From an uncultured Flavobacteriaceae bacterium (GTDB lineage Bacteria > Bacteroidota > Bacteroidia > Flavobacteriales > Flavobacteriaceae), in contig CANLWB010000011.1 of assembly GCA_947494695.1 (NCBI GenBank), positions 1-64,000 of the forward strand: a DNA stretch of 64,000 bases, written 5' to 3'. A program made the translations under genes and the position numbers. The notes under the pieces were generated by a model, which worked only from the letters and a program-made list of their open reading frames with translations, had not been told where the DNA came from and did not search any database. Shown piece by piece: positions 37,465-48,200 of the stretch (the first letter of the stretch is position 1; the number at the start of each line of letters is the position of its first letter).

Positions 37465-38391
37465 ATGAATCTAAAATTAAAACATACCAACCTAATAAAA
37501 ACCGAAGCAAAACGACTTGGTTTTTTATCATGTGGAGTAAGCAAAGCGGAGTTTTTAGAAGAAGAAGCTCCACGGTTGGAAAGCTGGTTGAACAAGAACA
37601 TGCATGGAGAGATGCGCTATATGGAAAACCATTTCGATAAGCGTCTAGACCCCACAAAACTTGTAGAAGGTTCTAAAAGTGTTGTGTCGTTGTTGTTGAA
37701 TTATTACCCATCAGAATTTCAACAAGATAAAACAGCTCCCAAAATAAGTAAATATGCTTATGGTATGGATTATCATTTTGTAATAAAGGATAAGCTAAAG
37801 TCACTTTTGTCTTTTATTCATGAAGAAATAGGCGAGGTTGATGGAAGGGCCTTTGTGGATTCTGCACCTGTTCTGGATAAGGCCTGGGCTGCAAAAAGTG
37901 GATTGGGGTGGATTGGAAAACACAGTAATTTATTAACCCAAAAAGTAGGTTCGTTTTACTTTATAGCCGAGCTTATAATTGATCTGGAACTAGAATACGA
38001 TTTACCAGTAACGGACCACTGTGGAACTTGTACCGCCTGTATAGATGCTTGCCCAACAGAGGCTATTACAGAACCTCATGTGGTGGACGGAAGTAAATGC
38101 ATTTCTTATTTTACTATAGAACTAAAAGAAAATATGCCCTCCGAATTTAAAGGACAGTTTAACGATTGGATGTTTGGTTGCGATGTATGCCAGGATGTGT
38201 GTCCCTGGAACCGGTTTTCGAGTCCACATAACGAACCCTTATTTAATCCTCACCCCGAACTATTATCTATGACCAAAAAAGATTGGGATGACATCACAGA
38301 AGAAACTTTCAGGAAGGTGTTTAAGAAATCGGCCGTAAAGCGAACCAAATTTTCGGGGCTTAAAAGAAATATCCAATTTTTGAAACCTTAA
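37465..38391 (+). CDS. queG: epoxyqueuosine reductase QueG
   Basis: 308 residues from ATG 37465; a GTG at 37447 would add six residues, but the ATG fits the family start better ([21 protein letters not shown]). N-terminal cobalamin-binding domain, then two [4Fe-4S] clusters: [12 protein letters not shown] (C186, C189, C192, C196) and CDVCQDVCP (C239, C242, C246). It reduces epoxyqueuosine to queuosine in tRNA, using cobalamin. The short length, without the C-terminal HEAT repeats of some QueG, is common. Confidence 0.95.
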   Translation: MNLKLKHTNLIKTEAKRLGFLSCGVSKAEFLEEEAPRLESWLNKNMHGEMRYMENHFDKRLDPTKLVEGSKSVVSLLLNYYPSEFQQDKTAPKISKYAYGMDYHFVIKDKLKSLLSFIHEEIGEVDGRAFVDSAPVLDKAWAAKSGLGWIGKHSNLLTQKVGSFYFIAELIIDLELEYDLPVTDHCGTCTACIDACPTEAITEPHVVDGSKCISYFTIELKENMPSEFKGQFNDWMFGCDVCQDVCPWNRFSSPHNEPLFNPHPELLSMTKKDWDDITEETFRKVFKKSAVKRTKFSGLKRNIQFLKP

Positions 38392-38406
38392 ATATTATTA
38401 TATTTG
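38380..38406 (+). promoter_or_regulatory. promoter of the TapB/DUF3108-like gene
   Basis: TTG (38380-38382), a 16-base spacer and TATATTTG (38399-38406), the latter an exact TAnnTTTG, 23 bases before the start codon; it overlaps the 3' end of queG. Confidence 0.6.
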
Positions 38407-38429
38407 GCGCTTCAAAAAAAATCAATATT

Positions 38430-39125
38430 ATGAAAACGAATATTTTAACAGTCATTTTTGTTTGTATTATTCAGATTGTAACCTCTCAGAATTGCGAAGA
38501 TATTTCCCCGTACACCGAAGGCATGAGCTTAGAATATACCAATTACAATAAAAAAGGTAAGGTGAGATCTGTAGATCGTTATGTTGTTAAATCTGTTGCT
38601 ACAGAAAATGGTGAGCTTGTAATTGAGATTGAGTCTACTCAAAAGAACGATAAAAATAAAGACGGAACCCCAAGAAAGGATATCCTTAAATGTGTTGATG
38701 GTAATTTTTATATAGATATGGTGGGGTATCTGGCGCACCAAAACGATGATCAAAAAAGTAGTTTACAAGTTAAGGCCGAGGGAGACTTTGTGGAATTTCC
38801 AGATAATATATCTGAAGGTTTAGAATTAAAGGACGCTACCATAGAATTGAAAATAGGAAGTAGTGAAAGTACGTCTACAGCCTCTTTTGCAGATATGAAG
38901 ATTTATAATCGAAACGTATTACAAAATACCTCGTTCAAAAATCAAGCAGGAACATTTAATGCTTATAAAATGACTTTCGACTATATTTTTACTATGGGCT
39001 TTATTAAATTGAGAGGTTCTGGTGTAGAATGGTATGTAAAGGGGGTTGGTATTGTAAAAACTGAAAGTTATACCAAAAAAGGCAAACTACGTTGGACACG
39101 AGAACTTACTAAAATGGTCAAATAA
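38430..39125 (+). CDS. secreted TapB/DUF3108-like protein
   Basis: 231 residues: signal peptide (1-19, ending VTSQ), a conserved Cys (NCEDISPYTEG), then a beta-rich body of alternating strands (MSLEYTNYNKKGKVRSVDRY, ... GVEWYVKGVGIVKTESYTKKGKLRWTREL). This matches the pattern of flavobacterial TapB/DUF3108-like periplasmic proteins of unknown function. Has its own promoter. Not in an obvious operon with queG or maeB. The family call is by pattern, so moderate confidence. Confidence 0.6.
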   Translation: MKTNILTVIFVCIIQIVTSQNCEDISPYTEGMSLEYTNYNKKGKVRSVDRYVVKSVATENGELVIEIESTQKNDKNKDGTPRKDILKCVDGNFYIDMVGYLAHQNDDQKSSLQVKAEGDFVEFPDNISEGLELKDATIELKIGSSESTSTASFADMKIYNRNVLQNTSFKNQAGTFNAYKMTFDYIFTMGFIKLRGSGVEWYVKGVGIVKTESYTKKGKLRWTRELTKMVK

Positions 39126-39285
39126 AACGTATTTGAAATATCTAAAAAGTTAAGAAAAAGATTATAGAAGATCTGTTTTAAGAAAACATTTAAGGTTTTG
39201 ACTTAAAAACTCACAACGGTGTTTTTGGCTTTAAAAAGAAATGTTATTTTTCTATAAGAATGTCGGTTTGACTTAATAGGATTGT

Positions 39286-39293
39286 TATCTTTG
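39286..39293 (+). promoter_or_regulatory. -7 promoter box of maeB
   Basis: TATCTTTG, exact TAnnTTTG, 30 bases before the maeB start. A TTTG (39267-39270) lies 15 bases upstream, somewhat short for the -33 element. Confidence 0.6.
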
Positions 39294-39322
39294 TAAGCTT
39301 CTTAATTAATCTAGTAATAGTT

Positions 39323-41620
39323 ATGAGTGAAGAAAGCAAACGAAGAGAGGCGCTTATATACCACGCGAAACCGCGCCCGGGGAAAATAAAAGTAGTTCCT
39401 ACCAAAAAATATGCAAGTCAAAGAGATCTATCTTTAGCATATTCTCCTGGAGTAGCAGAACCCTGCTTAGAGATTGAAAAGAACAAAGAAAATGTATACA
39501 AATATACAGCAAAAGGAAATCTGGTAGCTGTTATTTCTAACGGGACAGCCGTTTTAGGATTGGGAAATATAGGTCCTGAGGCGTCTAAGCCAGTTATGGA
39601 AGGAAAAGGGCTTCTATTTAAAATATTTGCCGACATTGATGTATTCGATATAGAAGTAGATACTGAAAATATTGATGAGTTTATTGAAACCGTAAAAAAT
39701 ATAGCACCTACTTTCGGAGGGATTAATCTGGAAGATATCAAGGCTCCTGAAGCTTTTGAAATAGAAAGACGACTTAAAGAGGAATTAGATATTCCTGTCA
39801 TGCATGATGACCAGCATGGTACAGCGATCATTTCGGCTGCAGCTCTACTTAATGCTGTAGAATTGGCTAATAAAAAGCTTGAAGATGTAAAAATTGTAAT
39901 CAGTGGTGCTGGAGCGGCGGCTATTTCCTGCTCTCGTTTATATCAAGAATGTGGAGCCAGGCGAGAGCATATGGTGATGTTGGATAGTAAAGGTGTTATA
40001 CGAGACGATAGAGAAAATCTTACTAAAGAAAAAGCCGAGTTTGCAACCCATAGAAAGATTGATACCTTAGATGAAGCTATGAAAGATGCCGATGTTTTTA
40101 TCGGACTTTCAATGGCTAATATAGTATCTCCCGAGATGCTACTGTCTATGGCTAAAGATCCGATTGTCTTTGCTATGGCGAATCCCGACCCTGAAATTAA
40201 ATACGATCTTGCTATCGCAACTCGTAAAGACATTATCATGGCAACAGGCCGTAGTGACCATCCGAATCAAGTTAATAATGTTTTAGGGTTCCCGTTTATA
40301 TTTAGGGGAGCGTTAGATGTTCGTGCAACTAAGATTAATGAAGCTATGAAGATGGCTGCTGTTAAAGCCCTGGCGAGATTAGCAAAAGAACCCGTTCCCG
40401 AACAGGTGAATGTTGCCTATGGAGAAACCAGATTGGCCTTCGGAAAAAATTATATTATTCCAAAGCCTTTCGATCCACGATTAATTGCCGAAGTGCCACC
40501 AGCTGTAGCCAAGGCCGCTATGGAAAGCGGAATAGCCGAGCAACCTATTGCCGATTGGGATAAATATAAAGACCTGCTATTAGAACGTTTGGGGTCAGAT
40601 AATAAACTGGTAAGATTACTGTTGAATCGTGCCAAGTTAAATCCAAAACGCGTGGTGTTTGCAGAAGCCGATCAATTGGACGTTTTAAAAGCAGCGCAAA
40701 TTGTATATGAAGAAGGTATTGCACACCCTATTCTGTTGGGAAGAAAAGAAACGATAGAGTCTCTAAAAGCAGAGATTGACTTCGATGCCGATATTCCAAT
40801 TATAGACCCTAAAACAGAGGCGGAAAATCCGCGGAAGAATAAATACGCCAAAGTATATTGGGAACAACGTAAGCGAAGAGGGGTTACTTATTATTCGGCG
40901 CAACGTTTAATGAGAGAACGCAATTACTTTGCCGCAATGATGGTGAATGAAGGTGATGCCGATGCGCTCATATCGGGATATTCCCGTAATTACCCGACTG
41001 TAGTAAAACCTATTTTGGAACTTATAGGAATGGTGCATGGTGTAACCCGTATCGCTACTACCAATTTAATGATGACCAAAAGAGGTCCTTTATTCTTAAG
41101 TGATACCTCAATAAATATTGACCCAGGAGCTAAAGATTTGGCAAAAATCACCCAGATGACTTCCAAAGTCATCAAGATGTTTGGGTTAGATCCTGTATTG
41201 GCTATGGTGTCTTATTCAAACTTTGGATCTTCAGATCACCCAATGTCTTCCAAGATTAGAGAAGCAGTCTCTTATCTGCATCGTCATTTTCCAGATATGA
41301 ATGTAGATGGAGAGCTTCAAACAGATTTTGCATTAAACGATGAGATGCTAAGAGAGAAGTTTCCGTTTTCTAAACTCGTGGGAAAAAAAGTAAATGCACT
41401 GGTTTTTCCAAATCTAGATTCGGCAAATATCACTTATAAGCTGTTAAAAGAATTACATGAAGCTGATTCCATTGGGCCTATTATGATGGGCTTAAAAAAG
41501 CCAGCCCATATATTACAGTTAGGAGCTAGTGTAGATGAAATTGTTAATATGACTGCCATTGCGGTTATTGATGCTCAACACAAGGAAAAATGGGAATTAG
41601 AAAATGCCGGTAAGAAGTAA
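39323..41620 (+). CDS. maeB: NADP-dependent malic enzyme with phosphotransacetylase-like domain
   Basis: 765 residues, the full MaeB length. Malic enzyme N-terminal domain (SLAYSPGVAEPCLEI, MHDDQHGTAIISAA), NAD(P)-binding fold with SGAGAAA near 195, then from about 440 a phosphotransacetylase-like domain (VFAEADQLDVLKAAQIV, ISGYSRNYPTVVKP). It decarboxylates malate to pyruvate, yielding NADPH; the PTA part is thought to be regulatory, sensing acetyl-CoA. It has its own promoter box and is followed by a separate promoter for ruvA. Confidence 0.96.
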   Translation: MSEESKRREALIYHAKPRPGKIKVVPTKKYASQRDLSLAYSPGVAEPCLEIEKNKENVYKYTAKGNLVAVISNGTAVLGLGNIGPEASKPVMEGKGLLFKIFADIDVFDIEVDTENIDEFIETVKNIAPTFGGINLEDIKAPEAFEIERRLKEELDIPVMHDDQHGTAIISAAALLNAVELANKKLEDVKIVISGAGAAAISCSRLYQECGARREHMVMLDSKGVIRDDRENLTKEKAEFATHRKIDTLDEAMKDADVFIGLSMANIVSPEMLLSMAKDPIVFAMANPDPEIKYDLAIATRKDIIMATGRSDHPNQVNNVLGFPFIFRGALDVRATKINEAMKMAAVKALARLAKEPVPEQVNVAYGETRLAFGKNYIIPKPFDPRLIAEVPPAVAKAAMESGIAEQPIADWDKYKDLLLERLGSDNKLVRLLLNRAKLNPKRVVFAEADQLDVLKAAQIVYEEGIAHPILLGRKETIESLKAEIDFDADIPIIDPKTEAENPRKNKYAKVYWEQRKRRGVTYYSAQRLMRERNYFAAMMVNEGDADALISGYSRNYPTVVKPILELIGMVHGVTRIATTNLMMTKRGPLFLSDTSINIDPGAKDLAKITQMTSKVIKMFGLDPVLAMVSYSNFGSSDHPMSSKIREAVSYLHRHFPDMNVDGELQTDFALNDEMLREKFPFSKLVGKKVNALVFPNLDSANITYKLLKELHEADSIGPIMMGLKKPAHILQLGASVDEIVNMTAIAVIDAQHKEKWELENAGKK

Positions 41621-41621
41621 C

Positions 41622-41648
41622 TTGGTCTTAATAAATTTATTACATTTG
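41622..41648 (+). promoter_or_regulatory. promoter of ruvA-sprA
   Basis: TTG (41622-41624), a 16-base spacer and TACATTTG (41641-41648), exact TAnnTTTG, 21 bases before the ruvA start and just past the maeB stop. Confidence 0.6.
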
Positions 41649-41669
41649 GTCGGTTAATGAACTAAATAC

Positions 41670-42251
41670 ATGATAACACATATTCAAGGGAAACTCTCAG
41701 AAAAAAATCCAACACATGTTGTTATTGATTGTAACGGAGTAGGGTATATGATAAATATTTCATTGCATACCTTTTCTCATATCCCAGATAATGAAAATTT
41801 AAAACTCTACACACATCTTCAGGTTAAAGAAGATTCACATACACTCTACGGATTTTCGTCATTGGCCGAACGTGAAATTTTTAGACTCCTTATATCTGTA
41901 AGTGGTATTGGAGCTAGTACAGCAAGAACAATGTTGTCATCGTTAACCCCTAAACAAGTACGAGAAGGAATTGCATCGAACGATGTCGCCTTAATTCAGT
42001 CTATAAAGGGAATTGGAGCAAAAACGGCCCAGCGCGTAATCATAGATTTAAAAGATAAAATCTTAAAGATTTATGATATTGATGAAGTTTCCGTTTCTCA
42101 AGGCAATACCAACAAGGATGAAGCGTTATCTGCATTAGAAGTTCTAGGTTTTGCAAAGAAACAGGCCGAACGTGTTGTAGATAAGATTGTAGTTTCACAA
42201 CCAGAAGCCAATGTAGAAACCATCATTAAGCAGGCATTAAAAAATTTATAA
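41670..42251 (+). CDS. ruvA: Holliday junction DNA helicase subunit RuvA
   Basis: 193 residues. N-terminal OB-fold (ITHIQGKLSEKNPTHVVIDCNGVGYMINI), two helix-hairpin-helix motifs (LLISVSGIGASTARTML and IQSIKGIGAKTAQRVI), and the C-terminal domain III (DEALSALEVLGFAKKQAERVV) that contacts RuvB. Only 5 bases separate it from the sprA start codon, so the two share a transcript, an arrangement frequent in flavobacteria. Confidence 0.96.
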   Translation: MITHIQGKLSEKNPTHVVIDCNGVGYMINISLHTFSHIPDNENLKLYTHLQVKEDSHTLYGFSSLAEREIFRLLISVSGIGASTARTMLSSLTPKQVREGIASNDVALIQSIKGIGAKTAQRVIIDLKDKILKIYDIDEVSVSQGNTNKDEALSALEVLGFAKKQAERVVDKIVVSQPEANVETIIKQALKNL

Positions 42252-42256
42252 AAGAT

Positions 42257-45200
42257 TTGAATCCATTTAGCACTAATACGTTTTATAAATCAATAAAAAG
42301 TTATTACAGCTGGTACATAAGAAGTACCTTTTTACTTTTCGCACTGTTTTTGTCAGTGGTAGGATGGTCTCAAGAGCCCGTTCAGGATTCGATTAAGAAA
42401 GGATATAACGTTGGGAATTTAAAATTACCAAATCCAAACAGTGTAGAATCTAAATATACCTACGACCCCGAAACAAATAGATATATTTATACAGAAAAAA
42501 TAGGGGCGTTCAATATAAATTACCCTATTATTCTAACGCCCAAAGAGTACTACAATTTGGTCGCTAAGGAAAATGTAAGATCGTATTACAAGGAAAAGAT
42601 TGATGCTTTTGATGGAAAGAAGGCTGGTGCGAAAGATGAACAAAAAAATCTGCTACCAGAGTTTTATATAAAATCGGGGCTTTTTGAAACGATATTTGGA
42701 GGCAATACGATTGAAGTTATACCACAGGGATCGGTTGAGATGGATTTAGGAATATTATTTTCTAAACAAGATAATCCGTCTTTTTCACCAAGAAATAGAA
42801 ATAACTTTACATTTGATTTTGGTCAGCGTATAAGTCTAAGCCTTCTTGGTAAAGTTGGAACCCGATTACAGGTCACAGCGAATTATGACACGCAATCGAC
42901 TTTCGATTTTCAGAACCTTATAAAATTAGAATACACCCCAACAGAAGATGATATTATCCAAAAAATAGAAGTTGGTAATGTTAGTATGCCTTTAAACAGC
43001 TCATTAATTACGGGAGCACAAAGTTTGTTTGGTGTAAAGGCACAATTACAGTTTGGGAAAACTACGGTTACCGGAGTCTTTTCAGAACAAAAATCACAAG
43101 CCAATACAGTTGTCGCACAAGGAGGAGGTACCCTTGAAGAGTTTGAATTGTTCATTAGAGATTACGATGAGAACAGGCACTTCTTCCTGGCACAGTATTT
43201 TAGAGATACATACGATACGGCACTGGAAAATTATCCCTTTATAAATAATAAGGGGTTACAAATTACGAGATTAGAAGTTTGGGTTACCAATAGAAGTAAC
43301 CGAACCGAAAATGTTAGAAATATTGTAGCCGTTCAGGATTTAGGAGAATCTAACCCTGGTCAGATAGGATCTGCCGTTAATATTTTAAGTCCCGGAGCAT
43401 TACCAAATAACCCAAACAACGCCTTCGATCCTACGAATATTGGAGGAGCAGGATCGCAGCTTACTGAAGCCGTGAGAGATGTGGCAACCGTACAATCGGG
43501 AATGTTAGTCCCTGGTGTAACCGAGGGATTTGATTATGCCAAGCTCGAAAATGCCAGAAAATTAGCCAATGGTCAGGAATATACATTAAATACCGAGTTA
43601 GGATACATATCGTTAAACCAGCGTTTAAATAATGATGAGGTCTTAGCCGTTGCATTCCAGTATACGTTGGGCGGACAGGTGTATCAGGTTGGTGAATTTG
43701 CTAATGATGGTGTCGATGCTACCGATGTAACAACCAATAGTTCCCAACAGGTAACACAGGTTGTAAATACTAATCTGGTTTTAAAATTATTAAAGAGTAG
43801 TATTACCAATGTAAATCAGCCGGTTTGGGATTTAATGATGAAGAATGTCTACGACACCGGAGCTTTCAATTTGAGCCAGGATGATTTTAAACTTAATATC
43901 TTCTATAACGAAGCCTCTCCGTTAAACTTTATATCCCCAGTAGGTGGTGCCGGTTTCGATTTAGATATCAATGGAAACCCGGTTACAGGAAGTACTCCGG
44001 ATGATCTTTTGATACAGAATGTGCCCTTATTGAGAGTATTTAATTTAGATAAACTTAATTTTAATAATGATCCTCAGGCCAAGGGAGATGGGTTCTTCGA
44101 TTTTGTACCCGGAATCACGGTGCTTCCACAAAATGGAAAAATAGTCTTTACCGCCGCCGAGCCTTTTGGAGAGCACCTTTTTGATGTCCTTGGAGGTGGA
44201 GATTATAGCAATCCCGTGTCGTATAACGAGAACCAAAGCAAGTACGTATACGACGTCCTTTATAACAGTACCAAAACAGCGGCTTTAGAAGCTGTTGAAA
44301 AGAATAAATTCAAATTAAAAGGGCGCTATAAATCCTCTGGAGGCGATGGCATTCCAATTGGAGCCTTTAATGTACCCAGAGGATCGGTTAGGGTGACGGC
44401 TGGTGGGCGTGTATTGGTTGAAGGTATAGATTATACTGTGAATTATCAATTGGGGCGTGTGCAAATTTTAGATGAAGCGTTAAAGGCATCAAATACACCC
44501 ATTGAGGTATCCACAGAAAATAATGCTGTTTTTGGTCAGCAAACAAGGCGTTTTACAGGAATTAATGTAGAACATAAGTTCAATGAGAATTTTGTTTTAG
44601 GAGGAACCCTTTTAAACCTTAACGAAAGACCCGTTACTCAAAAAGCTAACTTTGGTACAGAATCTATAAACAATACCATTTTTGGAATTAATGGAAACTA
44701 TTCTACCAAAGTACCGTTTTTAACCCGATTGGTTAACAAGTTACCAAATATTGATACCGATGTTGAGTCGAATTTATCAGTACGTGGAGAATTTGCTTAT
44801 TTGGCACCAGGAGCTCCTAAACGAACTAATCTTAATGGGGAAGCGACATCCTATATTGATGATTTCGAAGGCACCCAAAATGCTATAGATTTAAGATCAC
44901 AACAATCCTGGTTTTTATCCAGTAGACCCATAGATTTAAATGTACCTTCGAATCCGACAGAAGACGACAATGGAATTCAAAACGGATATCAAAGAGCCAT
45001 GCTTAACTGGTATACCATTGATCCCATATTTTATAGTAGTCGGCGTCCTAGTGGTATTACCGATGAAGATATGTCGAGTTTATATACGAGTCGTGTATTT
45101 ATAAATGAATTATTCCCTGATCGAGATTTAGTACAAGGTCAGAATTCGGTATTATTCACACTAGATTTGGCCTATTATCCTCAAGAAAGAGGGCCATATA

Positions 45201-48200
45201 ATTTTGAGCCAGGAGCAGAAGATGGTATTTTAGATAATCCACAGGACAGTTGGGCAGGGATTACGCGTCAACTAACCTCTACAGATTTCGAACAACAAAA
45301 TGTAGAATATATTGATTTCTGGTTGCAAGATCCGTTCCAGGAAAATCCTGCAAACCCTGGGGGTAAACTGGTTTTTAACTTAGGGAACATTTCCGAGGAT
45401 ATTATAAAAGATGGTCGTAAACTTTACGAAAATGGATTACCCCAAGATGGTAATATCGACTTACTTCCGGTAACACAAGGGTGGGGAACTGTGGTGCCTC
45501 AAAATCAGTCCTTAATTTACGCATTCGATACTAACGGTCAAGAACGAACAAACCAGGATGTTGGTTATGATGGATATAGTGATGCCAATGAGGCCCCGGT
45601 TGTTGGAAGCGACCCTGCATTAACTTCAGTTTATGCACCATTTAGAGGCTTAGACGATCCTTCAAACGATAATTATTCCTATTTTTTGAATGCTGATGGA
45701 GACGTATTCGAACGTTATAAAAAATACAATGGCGTAGAAGGAAACACACCAGATACGTTTAGTAATACAGATAGAGCCTCTAATACACAGCCAGATGTAG
45801 AGGATATCAATCGTGATAATACCATGAATACGATTGATAGTTATTTTGAATATGAATTAGATATTACAAGACAAAATTTACCAACGTCTCAAACGGATTT
45901 CGATAACCTTCCGGATACGAATCCTTTAAGAGATTTTTTAAGAGATTATAAAGAACGACCACGTCAATTACCAAATGGCGATACCAGAAATGTAAGATGG
46001 TACCAATTTAGAGTTCCGGTGCAGGGAAGTCATGCGACGCCTATTGGAAATATAAGTGATTTAAGATCGGTACGTTTTACCAGAGTTTATCTTAAGGATT
46101 TTGTAGAAGAAACTATATTCCGTTTTGGAACCCTGGATTTGGTGAGAAGTGACTGGCGACGTTATACTCAAGCTTTGGATAAAAATGATCCAACTCCAGA
46201 TGATCCTCAAACGGATTTTTCTGTTGGTGTTATTGGAACACTTGAGAATGAAGGAAGCTATCAAAGACCTCCAGGGATTGAACCAGAGGAGCTATTTAAT
46301 AATAATACGGTGATTCAACAAAATGAGCAGTCGTTAGTTGTAAAAGTTTGTGATTTAGAGACTGAAGATGCGAAAGCTGTATATAAAAATATAAATCTGG
46401 ATATGCGTCAGTATAAACGTTTAAGAATGTTTATGCATGCCGAAGATGGTGATTCTGGAACAGGAGGAATCTCTAGTGATGAGCTAGTTGGGTTCATAAG
46501 AATGGGTAACGACCTTACAGAGAACTATTACCAAATAGAAATTCCATTACAGGTTTCAGCATCTACCACAAGAGAAGGGCTTTGGCCAGAAGATAACGAG
46601 ATTAATATTCCAATTAAACTGCTTGGTGATATTAAGGCGATTGGTATTTCAGATGGAACCTTATTGAATGAAGACCCATCATTTTTTGATGTCGTAGGCA
46701 ATGATCTGCTACCAGTTAGTGATCCGTTTTCAGGATATGCCGCCGGACAACATAGAATAGGAATAAAAGGAAACCCAAATTTCGGTGATATTAGAACACT
46801 TATGGTTGGGGTGAAAAATGCTACAAACAGAAATGATGTTTGTGCAGAGGTTTGGTTTAACGAATTACGTTTATCCGATTTAGATAATGAAGGTGGTTGG
46901 GCTGCCGTATTGAGTATGGATACTAACCTTGCAGATTTTGCCAACATTAGTGCGACCGGAAGAAAGAGTACTTCTGGTTTTGGTTCAATAGAACAGGGAC
47001 CAAGTCAAAGAAGTTTAGAAGATGTACAGCAATACGATGTCGTTACTAATGTGAATATTGGGCAGTTATTACCAAAAAAATGGGGTGTTCAACTTCCGTT
47101 TAATTATGCTCAAAGTGAAGAACTTATTACGCCTAAATACGATCAGTTTTATAAAGACTTAACTTTAGATTCCAGGCTAGATGCTGCAAATTCTAAAGAA
47201 GAAAGAGATCAAATAAAAGAACAGTCTGAAGATTATACCAGAAGGCAAAGTATCAATTTTATTGGTGTTAGAAAGACCAGAACCACCGATGCGACTCCAC
47301 GTTTTTACGATGTAGAGAATTTAACATTAAACTATTCGTATAACAAAGTAGAACATCGCGATTTTGAAATCGAAAATTCGGTAAATAAAACCGTTAGAGT
47401 GGGAGCCAATTATGCGTTTAACTTTAACCCGATTGCTGTAGAACCTTTTAAGAAAAACGATTCTATATTTAGAGGAAAATACTGGAAAATTTTAAAAGAC
47501 CTCAATGTTAATTTATTACCAACAAGTTTTACAGTTAATACAGATGTTAACCGACAATTTAACCGACAAAAATTTAGGGAGATTGATCTTGGTGGCGGTA
47601 ATATTGGTATCGATGAATTGTTCAGAAGGAATTATACATTCGATTTTCAATACACCATTAATTATAATTTAACGAAGTCGCTACAACTAAATTTCACAGC
47701 GGCCAACAATAATATTGTGCGTAATTATTTTAAAGACAATATTATTAATGGAGAGCAAGATCCAACGTTAGATGTGTGGGATGGCTTTTTAGATTTTGGT
47801 GATCCGAATAGGCAAAGTCAGAATCTCGGACTTACATATCAGCTACCTATATCTAAAATTCCAACATTTAGTTTCCTGGATGCGACTTACCAATATACTG
47901 GTAATTTCCAATGGCAAAAGGGGTCGGATTTGTATGGTGATTTAGAATTAGACGGACAGACATACGACTTAGGAAATACCATTCAAAACTCTAATGTTCA
48001 TAATCTAAATTCAACTTTAGATATGAAGAAATTATACAAATACATTGGATTGGTAAAAAAACCAGTTAGAAGAGTCCGGTCAAGAACTACAAACACAGAT
48101 GCTGCAGGTGGGCCTCCAGGACCAGATGGAAAAAAGAAAAAACCAAAAAGAGTAAAAAATAAAGCCGCAAGAAAACTGATAAATGCCGGAATCGATGTTT